Assembly (NCBI GenBank): GCA_002722735.1
Contig: PBMR01000008.1
Coordinates: 1-61,118, forward strand
Direction: 5' to 3'
Length of the DNA stretch: 61,118 nucleotides
Origin: Methanobacteriota archaeon
GTDB lineage: Archaea; Thermoplasmatota; Poseidoniia; Poseidoniales; Thalassarchaeaceae
The notes beneath the pieces were generated by a model, which saw only the letters and a program-made list of their open reading frames with translations, was not told the origin of the DNA and made no database searches. Shown piece after piece: positions 9,467 through 18,395 of this stretch. Both the position numbers and the translations under genes were made by a program. Position 1 is the stretch's first letter. Every line of letters begins with the position of its first letter.

Positions 9467-10846
9467 GCCACGCCGTGCCTCCCCCAGCACCCACCCCATG
9501 ATCGCGAAGGATGGCATCGAGCAGAGCAGAGCCGACCAGATCAACGCGTCGTCCACGTAGTCAATCGTAACCCTGACCTCTCCGACACCCGAGCCTCCCT
9601 GATGGCTGACCAGCAGGTAGTGCCCGTCGAATACAGACGGGGTCACGACCTCCCCCTGCCAGGATTCCCCGGTGCTCAGGCTGAACGATTCCCCTGCCAG
9701 AGGTGCCGACCAGTCGATTGCACCATCGCTCGCGTGCTCACGAACAAGGTCCCGGTGGATCACGAGGACCTCGACTGCCTCGCTCCCCACGTTATCGACC
9801 TCGATCAATACCGGGTCCCAGAGGCTGTGAATCTCTATCACGTCGAGGTTGACGTCTCCCGGTCCGAGCCTCATAGTGGGCTCGTCGGAATCCGTCCCCG
9901 GTCCGTCGATGACGACCACTGCGAGTAGGGCAACACCAACCAGAACGAAGGCCGAGATCGCGATCGAGACGGACTTGTCAGGGACTAGGGGGGTCCAGCC
10001 TCTATCGGGAACAGCCCTGAGGATGGGCTGAATCCTATGGCTGAAGACGGCGCAGACCACGGCTAGCAGAAGGCCGGGCACGAGGTCGAACAACCAGTGA
10101 ATCCCAAGGTACTGGATGCTGAACAGGTAGATTGGCACGTTGGCGGCCACGAATAGGTCGAACTCCCTGTGGCGCCACTCACTGATGCTGATTCCGAGTT
10201 CGCGCACGTGAAGCCGGTTGACGATGAGCAGGCCGATTGGTAAGCCTACATGGAGGCTGGGAACGCCGTTGTCGAGTGGGTCGACTTCGGTGAAGAAGAA
10301 TAGGTTCCACTCGTTGTGGTACATCAGGGCGTCCATGCCTGGGATGAAGGATGAGGTGACCTCGACGTTGAAGAACAGGTAGAATGGAACCGCTAGGACG
10401 TAGATGACGACGTAGTTGAGGACTGCTTTGTCCGCCATCACCTCGTCCCTGCACAGGATGTAGTACATTGGGCTGAACCAGATGAGGAAGAGGTAGACGA
10501 ATAGGTAGTGGAACGAGAGCAAGTCCGTCAGCACCCCGTTCTCGAAGCTTTCCTGCACCCACAGCGTGACCTCCCCCTCGAATCCGTAGACCAAGTGGGT
10601 GAACCCGCCGACTCTCGGCTTGATCGCCTCGTTGTGCTGGTCGATGAAGGCCTTGAAAAGGTACATCAGGGCGTACATGGCGATGTGCCACTTGTACCCC
10701 TTCGCCCTGATTTCGTCAGGAAGCCCTCGTAGGGGCAGCCTCATCTCTGACTCGTCCCGCGTCAGCAGGCGCTGCACTGGGATGGTTAGGGAGAGTATGA
10801 CCACCATCATGGTCTCGTAGGGGCCCACGGACCACAGCATGGCCAC
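9434..10846 (-). CDS. PAP2/Aur1-like membrane protein with extra extracytoplasmic C-terminal domain
   Basis: NGVPSLHVGLPIGLLIVNRL and IQYLGIHWLFDLVPGLLLAVVCAV match PAP2 C2/C3-like motifs; soluble domain and final TM follow. Confidence 0.78.
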   Translation of the reverse strand: MAMLWSVGPYETMMVVILSLTIPVQRLLTRDESEMRLPLRGLPDEIRAKGYKWHIAMYALMYLFKAFIDQHNEAIKPRVGGFTHLVYGFEGEVTLWVQESFENGVLTDLLSFHYLFVYLFLIWFSPMYYILCRDEVMADKAVLNYVVIYVLAVPFYLFFNVEVTSSFIPGMDALMYHNEWNLFFFTEVDPLDNGVPSLHVGLPIGLLIVNRLHVRELGISISEWRHREFDLFVAANVPIYLFSIQYLGIHWLFDLVPGLLLAVVCAVFSHRIQPILRAVPDRGWTPLVPDKSVSIAISAFVLVGVALLAVVVIDGPGTDSDEPTMRLGPGDVNLDVIEIHSLWDPVLIEVDNVGSEAVEVLVIHRDLVREHASDGAIDWSAPLAGESFSLSTGESWQGEVVTPSVFDGHYLLVSHQGGSGVGEVRVTIDYVDDALIWSALLCSMPSFAIMGWVLGEARRGSQEVMGEEAP

Positions 10847-10889
10847 GCGGCGCGGTTGTCCGAGTCATGAACGTTACACTGTGGAAAAA

Positions 10890-11642
10890 CTACTCTTCCT
10901 CTTCCGAATTCCCCGTCAGCAGCCTCACCTCGGGCAGGAATGTTGCGATGATTAGCACCATGGAGACTGCGAGAAGCCACTCGAAAGCGGCTGCTTGGCT
11001 CAGCAACGGCTCGTTGAGCGAGATGCAAGACCCGTCCAGCGTCTGCAGGCGCTCCTCCAGTCCGTAGAGGTCGCTTGAAAGCCCGGTGTAACGAAACACC
11101 CTCTCAATCATGCCGAGGAGGCCAATCACTGCGAGTACTGAGAATGCTGCACGGGGAGCGAGGACACCCGAGAACGCCTCCTCCTCCTGAGACATCCCCC
11201 ATGTCGCCAGAGTGACGCAGGAGGCCCAGATAACGCTGCCGAAGAAGATGACGTTCGCTTGAGCAATATGAAGCCCGAGATGCTCGTCCCAAGGGGTGAA
11301 GGAGATCCAGAACAGCCCGATTCCAGTTGCTACAGCGGCCAACACCGAGATGCGATTCAGATTGACCCAGTTCTGCGGCATCTCCGCCGAGATCATCCAA
11401 CGGTCCCGGAGAACACCCAGTTGGATCCCCATCGTAGCAAGCAGGATGCCACTGAGCGCGTACCCAACGGTGAAAGTAAAGCCCGATCGCGTTGGCAGGT
11501 CCATATCGGAGATGAAGGGGACGAACGGCTCGCAGCCATCAGCCACCCAGAGGAAGTAAGTCACAATGGGGGTGAGTGCGAGCAAGGTGACCGTCATCTG
11601 CAGTGTTCGTTCTACCTGGCCCCCTTCCAAAAGCCGCTCCAT
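10890..11642 (-). CDS. Multi-pass membrane protein of unknown function
   Basis: MERLLEGGQVERTLQMTVTLLALTPIVTYFLW..., about 5-6 hydrophobic segments. The ORF track extends further upstream, but that part is antisense to 11715-12329. Confidence 0.7.
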   Translation of the reverse strand: MERLLEGGQVERTLQMTVTLLALTPIVTYFLWVADGCEPFVPFISDMDLPTRSGFTFTVGYALSGILLATMGIQLGVLRDRWMISAEMPQNWVNLNRISVLAAVATGIGLFWISFTPWDEHLGLHIAQANVIFFGSVIWASCVTLATWGMSQEEEAFSGVLAPRAAFSVLAVIGLLGMIERVFRYTGLSSDLYGLEERLQTLDGSCISLNEPLLSQAAAFEWLLAVSMVLIIATFLPEVRLLTGNSEEEE

Positions 11643-11714
11643 GATACTGCCACTCACCAGGCAGACTTGAACTGACTCCCGAACCCATAAGTCCGACGAC
11701 GCTCGTCGGCCACC

Positions 11715-12179
11715 ATGGACGGTCATGAGCTGTGGTTGGCCGAGTGCGCCAAGATTGACTACGAGCCGCAGGCGAGGCGCTATGCCGAGGGGACTAGGAC
11801 CTCCCAGGACGCCGCCGACCAACTCGGATGTGATGTCGCACACATCGCCAAGTCGATCGTGTTCGAAGGCCAGGAGGGGGCGGTCATAGTCATCACTTCG
11901 GGGGCCAATCGCGTCGAGCGCAAGCGCAAGCTGAAGCGCGTGCTTGGCTACAAGCCAGGAATGGCCGCCCCTGAGTATGTTCTCGAGAGCACGGGGTACC
12001 GGATTGGCGGTGTACCGCCCTTCGGCCACCCCAAGCCGGTCACTGTGCTGATGGACGAGGATCTGATGCATTACGACCTCGTTTGGGGGGCGGGCGGCAC
12101 GGCCCAGACCGTGTTCCCAATCGCCCCAGAGGATCTCAGAGCCATCGCAGGGGCAGAGGTCGCTGACGTCAAGCAGTAG
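11715..12179 (+). CDS. YbaK/ProX-type aminoacyl-tRNA deacylase
   Basis: EGTRTSQDAADQLGCDVAHIAKSIVFEGQEGAVIVITSGANRVERKRKLKRVLG...GYRIGGVPPFGHP. Confidence 0.92.
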   Translation: MDGHELWLAECAKIDYEPQARRYAEGTRTSQDAADQLGCDVAHIAKSIVFEGQEGAVIVITSGANRVERKRKLKRVLGYKPGMAAPEYVLESTGYRIGGVPPFGHPKPVTVLMDEDLMHYDLVWGAGGTAQTVFPIAPEDLRAIAGAEVADVKQ

Positions 12180-12190
12180 GAAGGGGTCCC

Positions 12191-12922
12191 ATGGTCGTCG
12201 ATGCGCTGCTGAGGGCCGCTGCCTCCCTCCGCGACGATGCCGAGGCACTGGCTGATGGCCTCGTTGCCGAGAGTGCTGTGGACTGCGTATACAACCCTCT
12301 GGGATATGCATGGGACGTTCACGAGGCATATCTTAGGAGGGCTGGCGGGCATGGCGCGCGAACGCTGCTGCTAGGAATGAACCCAGGCCCTCATGGTATG
12401 GGGCAAATGGGCATCCCATTCGCTGCGACCTCGGTCGTACGCGATCTTTTGGGAATCACGGGAATAGGGGTGGGGCAGCCGAGCACCCCGCATCCTAAGC
12501 GCCCGGTGAATGGCCTGCGACATCCAAAGGAGGAGGTCTCGGGAACCCGCCTTTGGGGCTTGCTCGAGCATCGTTACGGAACCGCGGAGACCATCTTCGA
12601 GCATGTCTTCCTAGCCAATCACTGCCCCCTCATGATGTTCTCCGGACCGAGGGCGACCAACCTCACCCCCGACAAGGTTCGCGGCCCCAGCGTCACCGCC
12701 CTGATGGAACGCTGCGACCAGCATCTGAGGGAGGTCGTTGCGGCAATGGGTGTCGAGACCGTGATCGGCGTTGGCAGATACGCGGAGTCGAGGGCGGCAC
12801 GCTCCCTCAAGGACCTCGGGACGAGAATCACCTCGTGCTGGCACCCCTCTCCAGCATCGCCACTGGCAAACCGAAACGGGGGCGCGGACTGGCGGGCGAA
12901 CGTCCTCTCGGTATTGCCCTGA
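12191..12922 (+). CDS. SMUG1-like (family 3) uracil-DNA glycosylase
   Basis: LLLGMNPGPHGMGQMGIPFAATSVVRDLLGI; NHCPLMMFSGPRATNLTPDKV; CWHPSPASPLANRNGG. Confidence 0.9.
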   Translation: MVVDALLRAAASLRDDAEALADGLVAESAVDCVYNPLGYAWDVHEAYLRRAGGHGARTLLLGMNPGPHGMGQMGIPFAATSVVRDLLGITGIGVGQPSTPHPKRPVNGLRHPKEEVSGTRLWGLLEHRYGTAETIFEHVFLANHCPLMMFSGPRATNLTPDKVRGPSVTALMERCDQHLREVVAAMGVETVIGVGRYAESRAARSLKDLGTRITSCWHPSPASPLANRNGGADWRANVLSVLP

Positions 12923-12989
12923 GCATTAGTCTCAGTACCTCCTTTTTCGTGTGAGAACAGTTAAGTCGGTTCATGTGGTGTACTACGTC

Positions 12990-14789
12990 ATGTCACCGAA
13001 GACTACGCCCCAATACCTGATTTACAACGCGGAGAAATACCCTGATGAGCCCGCCATTTCCTCCAAGCTCCCTGATGGGCAATGGGACACCTCCACTTGG
13101 TCCCAGTTCAGGGATTATACGGTGGAGGTCGCGAGGGCACTGATTGGTCTCGGCTTCGAGAAGAACGACAAGCTCAGCATCTATTCGTACAACCGCAAGG
13201 AGTGGTACGCTGCCTACGCCGCTGCAAATTTGTGCAACGGTGCTGCTGTCGGCGTCTATCACACCTGCTCTCCCGAGGAGGTGGAGTGGGTGGTCGGCAA
13301 CTCGGACTCCAAGATAGTATTCGTTGGCCACAATCCGATGGATGGCGGTGACCCGAACAAGATGTGCACCAACAGGCTCCATGAGGCGCTCTCATCGCTC
13401 GACAAGGTCGAGCATGTCGTGGTGATGAACGGCGTGGACATGCCGGATCACCCCAAGTCGATGTCATGGAGTGAGTTCATCGCTAGCGGCTCCCAGATTG
13501 ATGATTCGGAAGTCATGGATCGTACCTACAGCATTGAGCCCGACGATACCGCCTCCCTGATCTACACCTCGGGCACAACGGGCAATCCCAAGGGTGTCGA
13601 GCTCACGCACGACAACTTCGACTTCGAGCTCGAGTGCGTAGCGAGGATCGTGAAGTTCAACCAGGGTGACGGCTATGTCTCTTGGCTGCCGTGCGCCCAC
13701 GTGTTCGGCCAAGTGGCCGACAATCACATCTGGATACGCGACGCCATGCACATGAGGGTAGTGAACTCGCCGCTTGAATCGATAGACTACGCCAAGGAGG
13801 TCCAGCCCCACCTGTTCATCGGCGTGCCGAGGATCTATGAGAAGGTCTACTCCAACCTCAAGAGTGGACTGTCCGGCCTCCCCGGCATTCTCATCAAGGT
13901 CCCGGTTATCAAGAACAAGATCAAGGACAAGGTCAAGGCGAAGATCGGCATGTCCAACTGCGTCTACGCGATTACCGGGGCCGCTCCGATCAACCCGGAC
14001 ATCCTGCGCCTGTTCCACACCCTGGGCATCCCCCTCTACGAGGGCTACGGTATGACCGAGACCACTGCGGGTGCCTCAATCAACTACTCTGGCAACATGA
14101 AGATCGGCAGCGTCGGGAAGACGTTCAAGGACTCCCAGATAAGAATCGAGGATCCCGACGGGGACGGACTGGGTGAGATACAGTTCTACGGCCGCCACGT
14201 GATGAAGGGCTACTACAACAACCCAGAGGCAACTGCTGATACTATGACTGAGGACGGCTGGCTGAAGTCCGGCGACCAGGGGCGGATCGACGCCGATGGC
14301 TACGTCTACGTCACCGGTCGTCTCAAGGAGCTCTACATCAGCTCAGCAGGCAAGAATATCGCGCCACTGGTCATCGAGGAGACGATGAAATCCATCCCCC
14401 TCGTCTCACAGTGCATGCTGATAGGCGATGGCCGCAAGTACTGCAGCGCCCTGTTCACCCTCGATGTGAGCGCCATCCTGCGAGACAAGCACGGCATGGA
14501 CGGTGCTGCCGTCCCCAAGGATCCAACAGAGCAGATCACCAAGCTCAGGGAGTTTGGCAAGGAACTATCGGATTACACCAACAGCCCCGAGATCCACGCA
14601 GAGGTAGACGCAGAGGTCCAGCGCCTGAACGGGCAGTTCTCCAACCCCGAGCAACTGAAGAAGTTCACGATACTGCCCCGTGACCTAAGCGTCGACCACG
14701 GGGAGCTCACCCCAACCCTGAAGATCCGCAGGATCCAGATTCGCGAGAACTGGGCCGACGAGATCGAGGCCATGTACGCGGGCGCCTGA
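12990..14789 (+). CDS. Long-chain acyl-CoA synthetase (AMP-forming)
   Basis: DDTASLIYTSGTTGNPKGVELTHDNF; YEGYGMTETTAGASINY; DGWLKSGDQGRIDADGYVYVTGRLKELYISSAGKNIAP. Confidence 0.95.
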   Translation: MSPKTTPQYLIYNAEKYPDEPAISSKLPDGQWDTSTWSQFRDYTVEVARALIGLGFEKNDKLSIYSYNRKEWYAAYAAANLCNGAAVGVYHTCSPEEVEWVVGNSDSKIVFVGHNPMDGGDPNKMCTNRLHEALSSLDKVEHVVVMNGVDMPDHPKSMSWSEFIASGSQIDDSEVMDRTYSIEPDDTASLIYTSGTTGNPKGVELTHDNFDFELECVARIVKFNQGDGYVSWLPCAHVFGQVADNHIWIRDAMHMRVVNSPLESIDYAKEVQPHLFIGVPRIYEKVYSNLKSGLSGLPGILIKVPVIKNKIKDKVKAKIGMSNCVYAITGAAPINPDILRLFHTLGIPLYEGYGMTETTAGASINYSGNMKIGSVGKTFKDSQIRIEDPDGDGLGEIQFYGRHVMKGYYNNPEATADTMTEDGWLKSGDQGRIDADGYVYVTGRLKELYISSAGKNIAPLVIEETMKSIPLVSQCMLIGDGRKYCSALFTLDVSAILRDKHGMDGAAVPKDPTEQITKLREFGKELSDYTNSPEIHAEVDAEVQRLNGQFSNPEQLKKFTILPRDLSVDHGELTPTLKIRRIQIRENWADEIEAMYAGA

Positions 14790-14804
14790 CGCTCGGTGAT
14801 TCCG

Positions 14805-15428
14805 ATGGAACCCGGGGCGTGGGTCGCTATGGCCGCTGTGTTCGTGCTCGGAGCGATGAGCCCGGGGCCCTCCTTGGCTGTGGTTCTGCGCAATACGATG
14901 TCAGGTGGGCGCAGCCAGGGCGTAGCCACGGGGATAGGCCACGGCATCGGCTTCGGAATCTACGCCTTCTCAGCGGCCGCTGGAATCGCCGCTGTGCTCT
15001 CGCTGCACGAGTCCACGGAAGCCATCCTGCATTGGGGCGGCACTGCAATCCTGCTCGTATTGGGGTATACGTTCCTCAAGCATGCGCTCTCCGGGCCTTA
15101 CGGGCAGACCGAAGATGACGATCACGCCCCCTCCTCCCGGGCCGGCTTCGTCCAGGGGTTCCTCATCGCTCTGCTGAACCCCAAGATCCTGGCTTGGATG
15201 CTGGCCTTGTACGCCCCCTTAATCGAGGCCGACATCCAGCTGCAGACCCTCATGGGAATGGGGCTGATGGGGTTAGTCATAGATGGCACCTGGTACGTCA
15301 CCGTGGCCACTGTCCTCACTCGTGGGGACGGGGTTTCGAGGCTGCGCTCACAGGCCCACAGGATAGACGGTGCCATGGGCGTGCTGATGTTCGTATTCGC
15401 AGCGCTGCTGATGGGCGGCCGGCTTTGA
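14805..15428 (+). CDS. LysE/RhtB-family amino-acid exporter
   Basis: MSPGPSLAVVLRNTMSGGRSQGVATGIGHGIGFGIYAF; GFLIALLNPKILAWMLALYAP. Confidence 0.9.
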   Translation: MEPGAWVAMAAVFVLGAMSPGPSLAVVLRNTMSGGRSQGVATGIGHGIGFGIYAFSAAAGIAAVLSLHESTEAILHWGGTAILLVLGYTFLKHALSGPYGQTEDDDHAPSSRAGFVQGFLIALLNPKILAWMLALYAPLIEADIQLQTLMGMGLMGLVIDGTWYVTVATVLTRGDGVSRLRSQAHRIDGAMGVLMFVFAALLMGGRL

Positions 15429-15433
15429 GGCGC

Positions 15434-16339
15434 TCAGAAACCGCCAGCGACGAACGCGAGGAACACAATCACGCACAGGCCGAAAAGCACCAGAGGCGCG
15501 ACCACCATCGAGGAGAGCATCCCGTAGGCGAACGAAGTGTGGCCCTTGGTGAAGCCCCAGACCGAGCCAGCGATGAGGCCGACCGGCCAAATGGCCACTC
15601 CGAGGAATCCTAACAAATCCGCGCCCCCTTGCATTTGCCCCCAGCTCTCGCCGTCTATCCATGCCAGATTTGGCGTATCGGGCCTCTTCGTGGCAAAGTT
15701 TCCCGTGCTCCCGTCCAAGCGCACGTAAGCGTCGCCATCGGATTCGCCTCCACAATGCATCAAAGTCCACTTCTGGCCATCATCGGAGAGATCATAGTCC
15801 CATTCCATGACATCATCCGCCCAACAGTCAGCAAAATCACGAGAGTAGTCTTCATTCCATTCGATCCCCACGCTGTACCAATCGGGTTCACTTGGCATTC
15901 CGTCGAAATCTGCTTGGAAAACGGTGTAGTCCTCACCGCCAAATTGTACCGTTCCTTCGATCTCCAGGGAGTCATCCCTATCGGAGAACCAACCGTCTTC
16001 GTAGAGTGAATCGGAGATGGCAATGAGTACTAAAGACACCAGCCCAAGCGCCATCGGCGCCCCTATCAGGCCGATGGCGAACCATGCTGAACTCGACATG
16101 CCGCCGACCGACCCGTCATCGCCCTGGGCCCCAAGAGCCGAGGCGTCACCCACGGGGATGGTGCTCACCTCGCCCGACAGAATCGGCCCCTGCCCCATCG
16201 CATCCTCGAACTCCTCCCTCGTCACGACCCCGTCGCCGTCGGCATCCAGCTTCGAGAACAGGTCCTCGCCCCTGCCCGAATCCTCTGCAGGGGCCTCGCC
16301 TTGGCCCTCCCACCACGAATCCCCCTGCTCCTCGCTCAT
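15434..16339 (-). CDS. EF-hand membrane protein with inserted extracytoplasmic domain (paralog of next gene)
   Basis: EDLFSKLDADGDGVVTREEFEDAMGQGP; TM segments; ~130-aa insert between TM1 and the C-terminal TMs. Confidence 0.8.
   Translation of the reverse strand: MSEEQGDSWWEGQGEAPAEDSGRGEDLFSKLDADGDGVVTREEFEDAMGQGPILSGEVSTIPVGDASALGAQGDDGSVGGMSSSAWFAIGLIGAPMALGLVSLVLIAISDSLYEDGWFSDRDDSLEIEGTVQFGGEDYTVFQADFDGMPSEPDWYSVGIEWNEDYSRDFADCWADDVMEWDYDLSDDGQKWTLMHCGGESDGDAYVRLDGSTGNFATKRPDTPNLAWIDGESWGQMQGGADLLGFLGVAIWPVGLIAGSVWGFTKGHTSFAYGMLSSMVVAPLVLFGLCVIVFLAFVAGGF
16093..16268. repeat. Copy 1 of a 176-nt duplicated segment (EF-hand coding)
   Basis: About 7 mismatches against 16648-16823 by eye, no gaps. 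Confidence 0.85.
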
Positions 16340-16351
16340 CTCAACACCACC

Positions 16352-16855
16352 TCAGAGCTTTCCACCCGAGCCCATCATCAGCATGCAAAAGCCGAAAAGG
16401 AGTCCCAAGACCACTAACGGTATGACGACGATTGACGCCAATAGGCCCCATGCGAAGGACTGATGCCCGCTGACGAAGCCCCAAGCCGAACCCGCGATTA
16501 CACCGACTGGCCAAATGGCCGCCCCGAGGAAGTAAAAGACCTCGTCTATGGGTTCGAAGGTAGCATCGCCAGCCACGGTCAAAGAGAAGGACAGCACCAT
16601 GATGACGACAGGCGCGCCTACGAGCCCGGTTGCGAACCAGGCTGAGTTCGACATGCCACCGAGCGACCCGTCATCGCCCTGGGCCCCAAGAGCCGAGGCG
16701 TCTCCCACGGGGATGGTGCTCACATCGCCCGACAGCATCGGCCCCTGCCCCATCGCATCCTCGAACTCCTCTCTCGTCACGACCCCGTCGCCGTCGGCAT
16801 CCAGCTTCGAGAACAGGTCCTCATCCCCGCCCGAATCCTCCTGCTCCTCGCTCAC
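16352..16855 (-). CDS. EF-hand membrane protein (short paralog)
   Basis: Same N-terminus EDLFSKLDADGDGVVTREEFEDAMGQGP; three predicted TMs; overlaps upstream radical SAM gene by 4 nt. Confidence 0.8.
   Translation of the reverse strand: MSEEQEDSGGDEDLFSKLDADGDGVVTREEFEDAMGQGPMLSGDVSTIPVGDASALGAQGDDGSLGGMSNSAWFATGLVGAPVVIMVLSFSLTVAGDATFEPIDEVFYFLGAAIWPVGVIAGSAWGFVSGHQSFAWGLLASIVVIPLVVLGLLFGFCMLMMGSGGKL
16648..16823. repeat. Copy 2 of the 176-nt duplicated segment (EF-hand coding)
   Basis: See 16093-16268. Confidence 0.85.
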
Positions 16856-18390
16856 TCTGTCACCTCCTCGATGTGGGCCATTGGCATAGATATCGAAACG
16901 ACCCTCCGCTCATCTTCGGTGAGCAGGGCCATGCCCGCGAGGGCGAGCTCATGGCGAATCGGCTCTAGCACGTTCTGCTCGAGATTCCCACGGTAGAACA
17001 TGTTGTAGGTGTCGAAGGGGATGATCCGGAGGTCCGGGCTCACTATGTGCACGCAGGTCTTCTTGATGCTGCGCAGGTCGAAGGAGTGGGCGTCGATGAA
17101 GTCCATGATGATGATGCGGAAGACGTTCTCGTAGCCGAACTGGGAGGGTACCACGATCTCGGGCAGGCAGCACAGGAGCTCGGCCAGCGAGTGGCTGGCG
17201 GACTGCGGCGAGTGCCCAGTGGAAAGCAGCTTGAGCACCGCCTCGCGAATCGCGGGGTCATTCTCGAACTGGATGGTCGAGCGCGGACCAGCGAGCAGGG
17301 TATCGTCATCGATGTACCGGGTGATCGGGATCACGGTATCGTTGATCTTCAGCGCATAGGCCATGGACAGGCTGTCTGGGTGGCAGGGCACAGGTAGCAT
17401 GTCGTCGACCATGAAGGTGGTCGACTGCTCCCCTACCCTGCGACGAACCTCGGTGAGGGTCAACCGCTCCTCGGAAACCTCGTAGTCCTCAGAGCGCCCC
17501 GCCTCCTGGATGGGTTGGAAGGTTATGCCACGCACGCACGGTTGCGAGAGGGCGAACTCGACCAGCGACCCCATCTCCCCATCGTTGAGACCGCGGCTCA
17601 CGGTGGTCACGAGAGTGGTCGAAACCCCGTTGGCGTTCAGGTTCTCGAGAGCACGCTGCTTGATCTCGCGAAGGTCCGCCCCGCGCAGGCGCATGTGCGG
17701 CTCTCGCTCGAGGCTGTCGAACTGCAGGTATACCTCGAACCCGGGCATGTAGTCGGCAAGACGGGCGGCAAACTCCGGCTCGTTGGCGATTCTGAGGCCA
17801 TTGGTGTTGACCATGAGGTGACGAATCGGGCGCGACTTCGCCTCGTCGAGGATGCGGAAGAAGTCAGGGTGAATGGTCGGCTCGCCCCCAGAGATCTGGA
17901 CTACGTCAGGCCTGCCCTCGTTCTCCACAACAGCATCCAGCATCTGGACGATGTGCTCGAAGGAGCGGTAGTCCTGATGCCGCTCGGGTCCCGAGGAGGC
18001 GTAGCAGACGGGGCAGCGCAGGTTGCAGTGGTCGGTAATCTCGATCAGCGTCAGGCACGAGTGCTGCTCGTGGCTGGGACATAGGCCGCAGTCGTATGGG
18101 CAGCCGTACTTCATCGGGGTATTCCACTTATCTGGCATCTCGCTGGGCTTGACGTAAATCTCGCGACAGCGCTTGTAGTACTCCGCATCATCAGCTAGGA
18201 GAACTTCCTCCCTCTTGCCGCAGGTAAAACAGGCCTTGTCCATGAATACCGAGTCGTCGCGGATGATGACCTTGCCCTCAGCGCGTCGCAGGCATGACGA
18301 GCAGACGGATGTCGCTGTATCGTAGAATAGGTAATCGCGAACTTTCCCGCTCATTTCATCACCCCCGAACGACTCCCCCATCGCCCGCAT
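16852..18390 (-). CDS. tes: Radical SAM protein of the tetraether lipid synthase (Tes / MJ0619-like) type
   Basis: CSSC...CFTCGKR rubredoxin-like N-terminus; GCPYDCGLCPSHEQHSCLTLIEITDHCNLRCPVCYASSGPE (CX3CX2C); VQISGGEPTIHPDFF; FQPIQEAGR. Start 18390, 18381 or 18354. Confidence 0.82.
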   Translation of the reverse strand: MRAMGESFGGDEMSGKVRDYLFYDTATSVCSSCLRRAEGKVIIRDDSVFMDKACFTCGKREEVLLADDAEYYKRCREIYVKPSEMPDKWNTPMKYGCPYDCGLCPSHEQHSCLTLIEITDHCNLRCPVCYASSGPERHQDYRSFEHIVQMLDAVVENEGRPDVVQISGGEPTIHPDFFRILDEAKSRPIRHLMVNTNGLRIANEPEFAARLADYMPGFEVYLQFDSLEREPHMRLRGADLREIKQRALENLNANGVSTTLVTTVSRGLNDGEMGSLVEFALSQPCVRGITFQPIQEAGRSEDYEVSEERLTLTEVRRRVGEQSTTFMVDDMLPVPCHPDSLSMAYALKINDTVIPITRYIDDDTLLAGPRSTIQFENDPAIREAVLKLLSTGHSPQSASHSLAELLCCLPEIVVPSQFGYENVFRIIIMDFIDAHSFDLRSIKKTCVHIVSPDLRIIPFDTYNMFYRGNLEQNVLEPIRHELALAGMALLTEDERRVVSISMPMAHIEEVTE

Positions 18391-18395
18391 GTGCT

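Noticed and set aside
11643-12329. Upstream extension of the 10890-12329 minus-strand ORF
   Set aside because: It is antisense to well-supported YbaK-like and UDG genes; a better start with a hydrophobic helix is at 11642.
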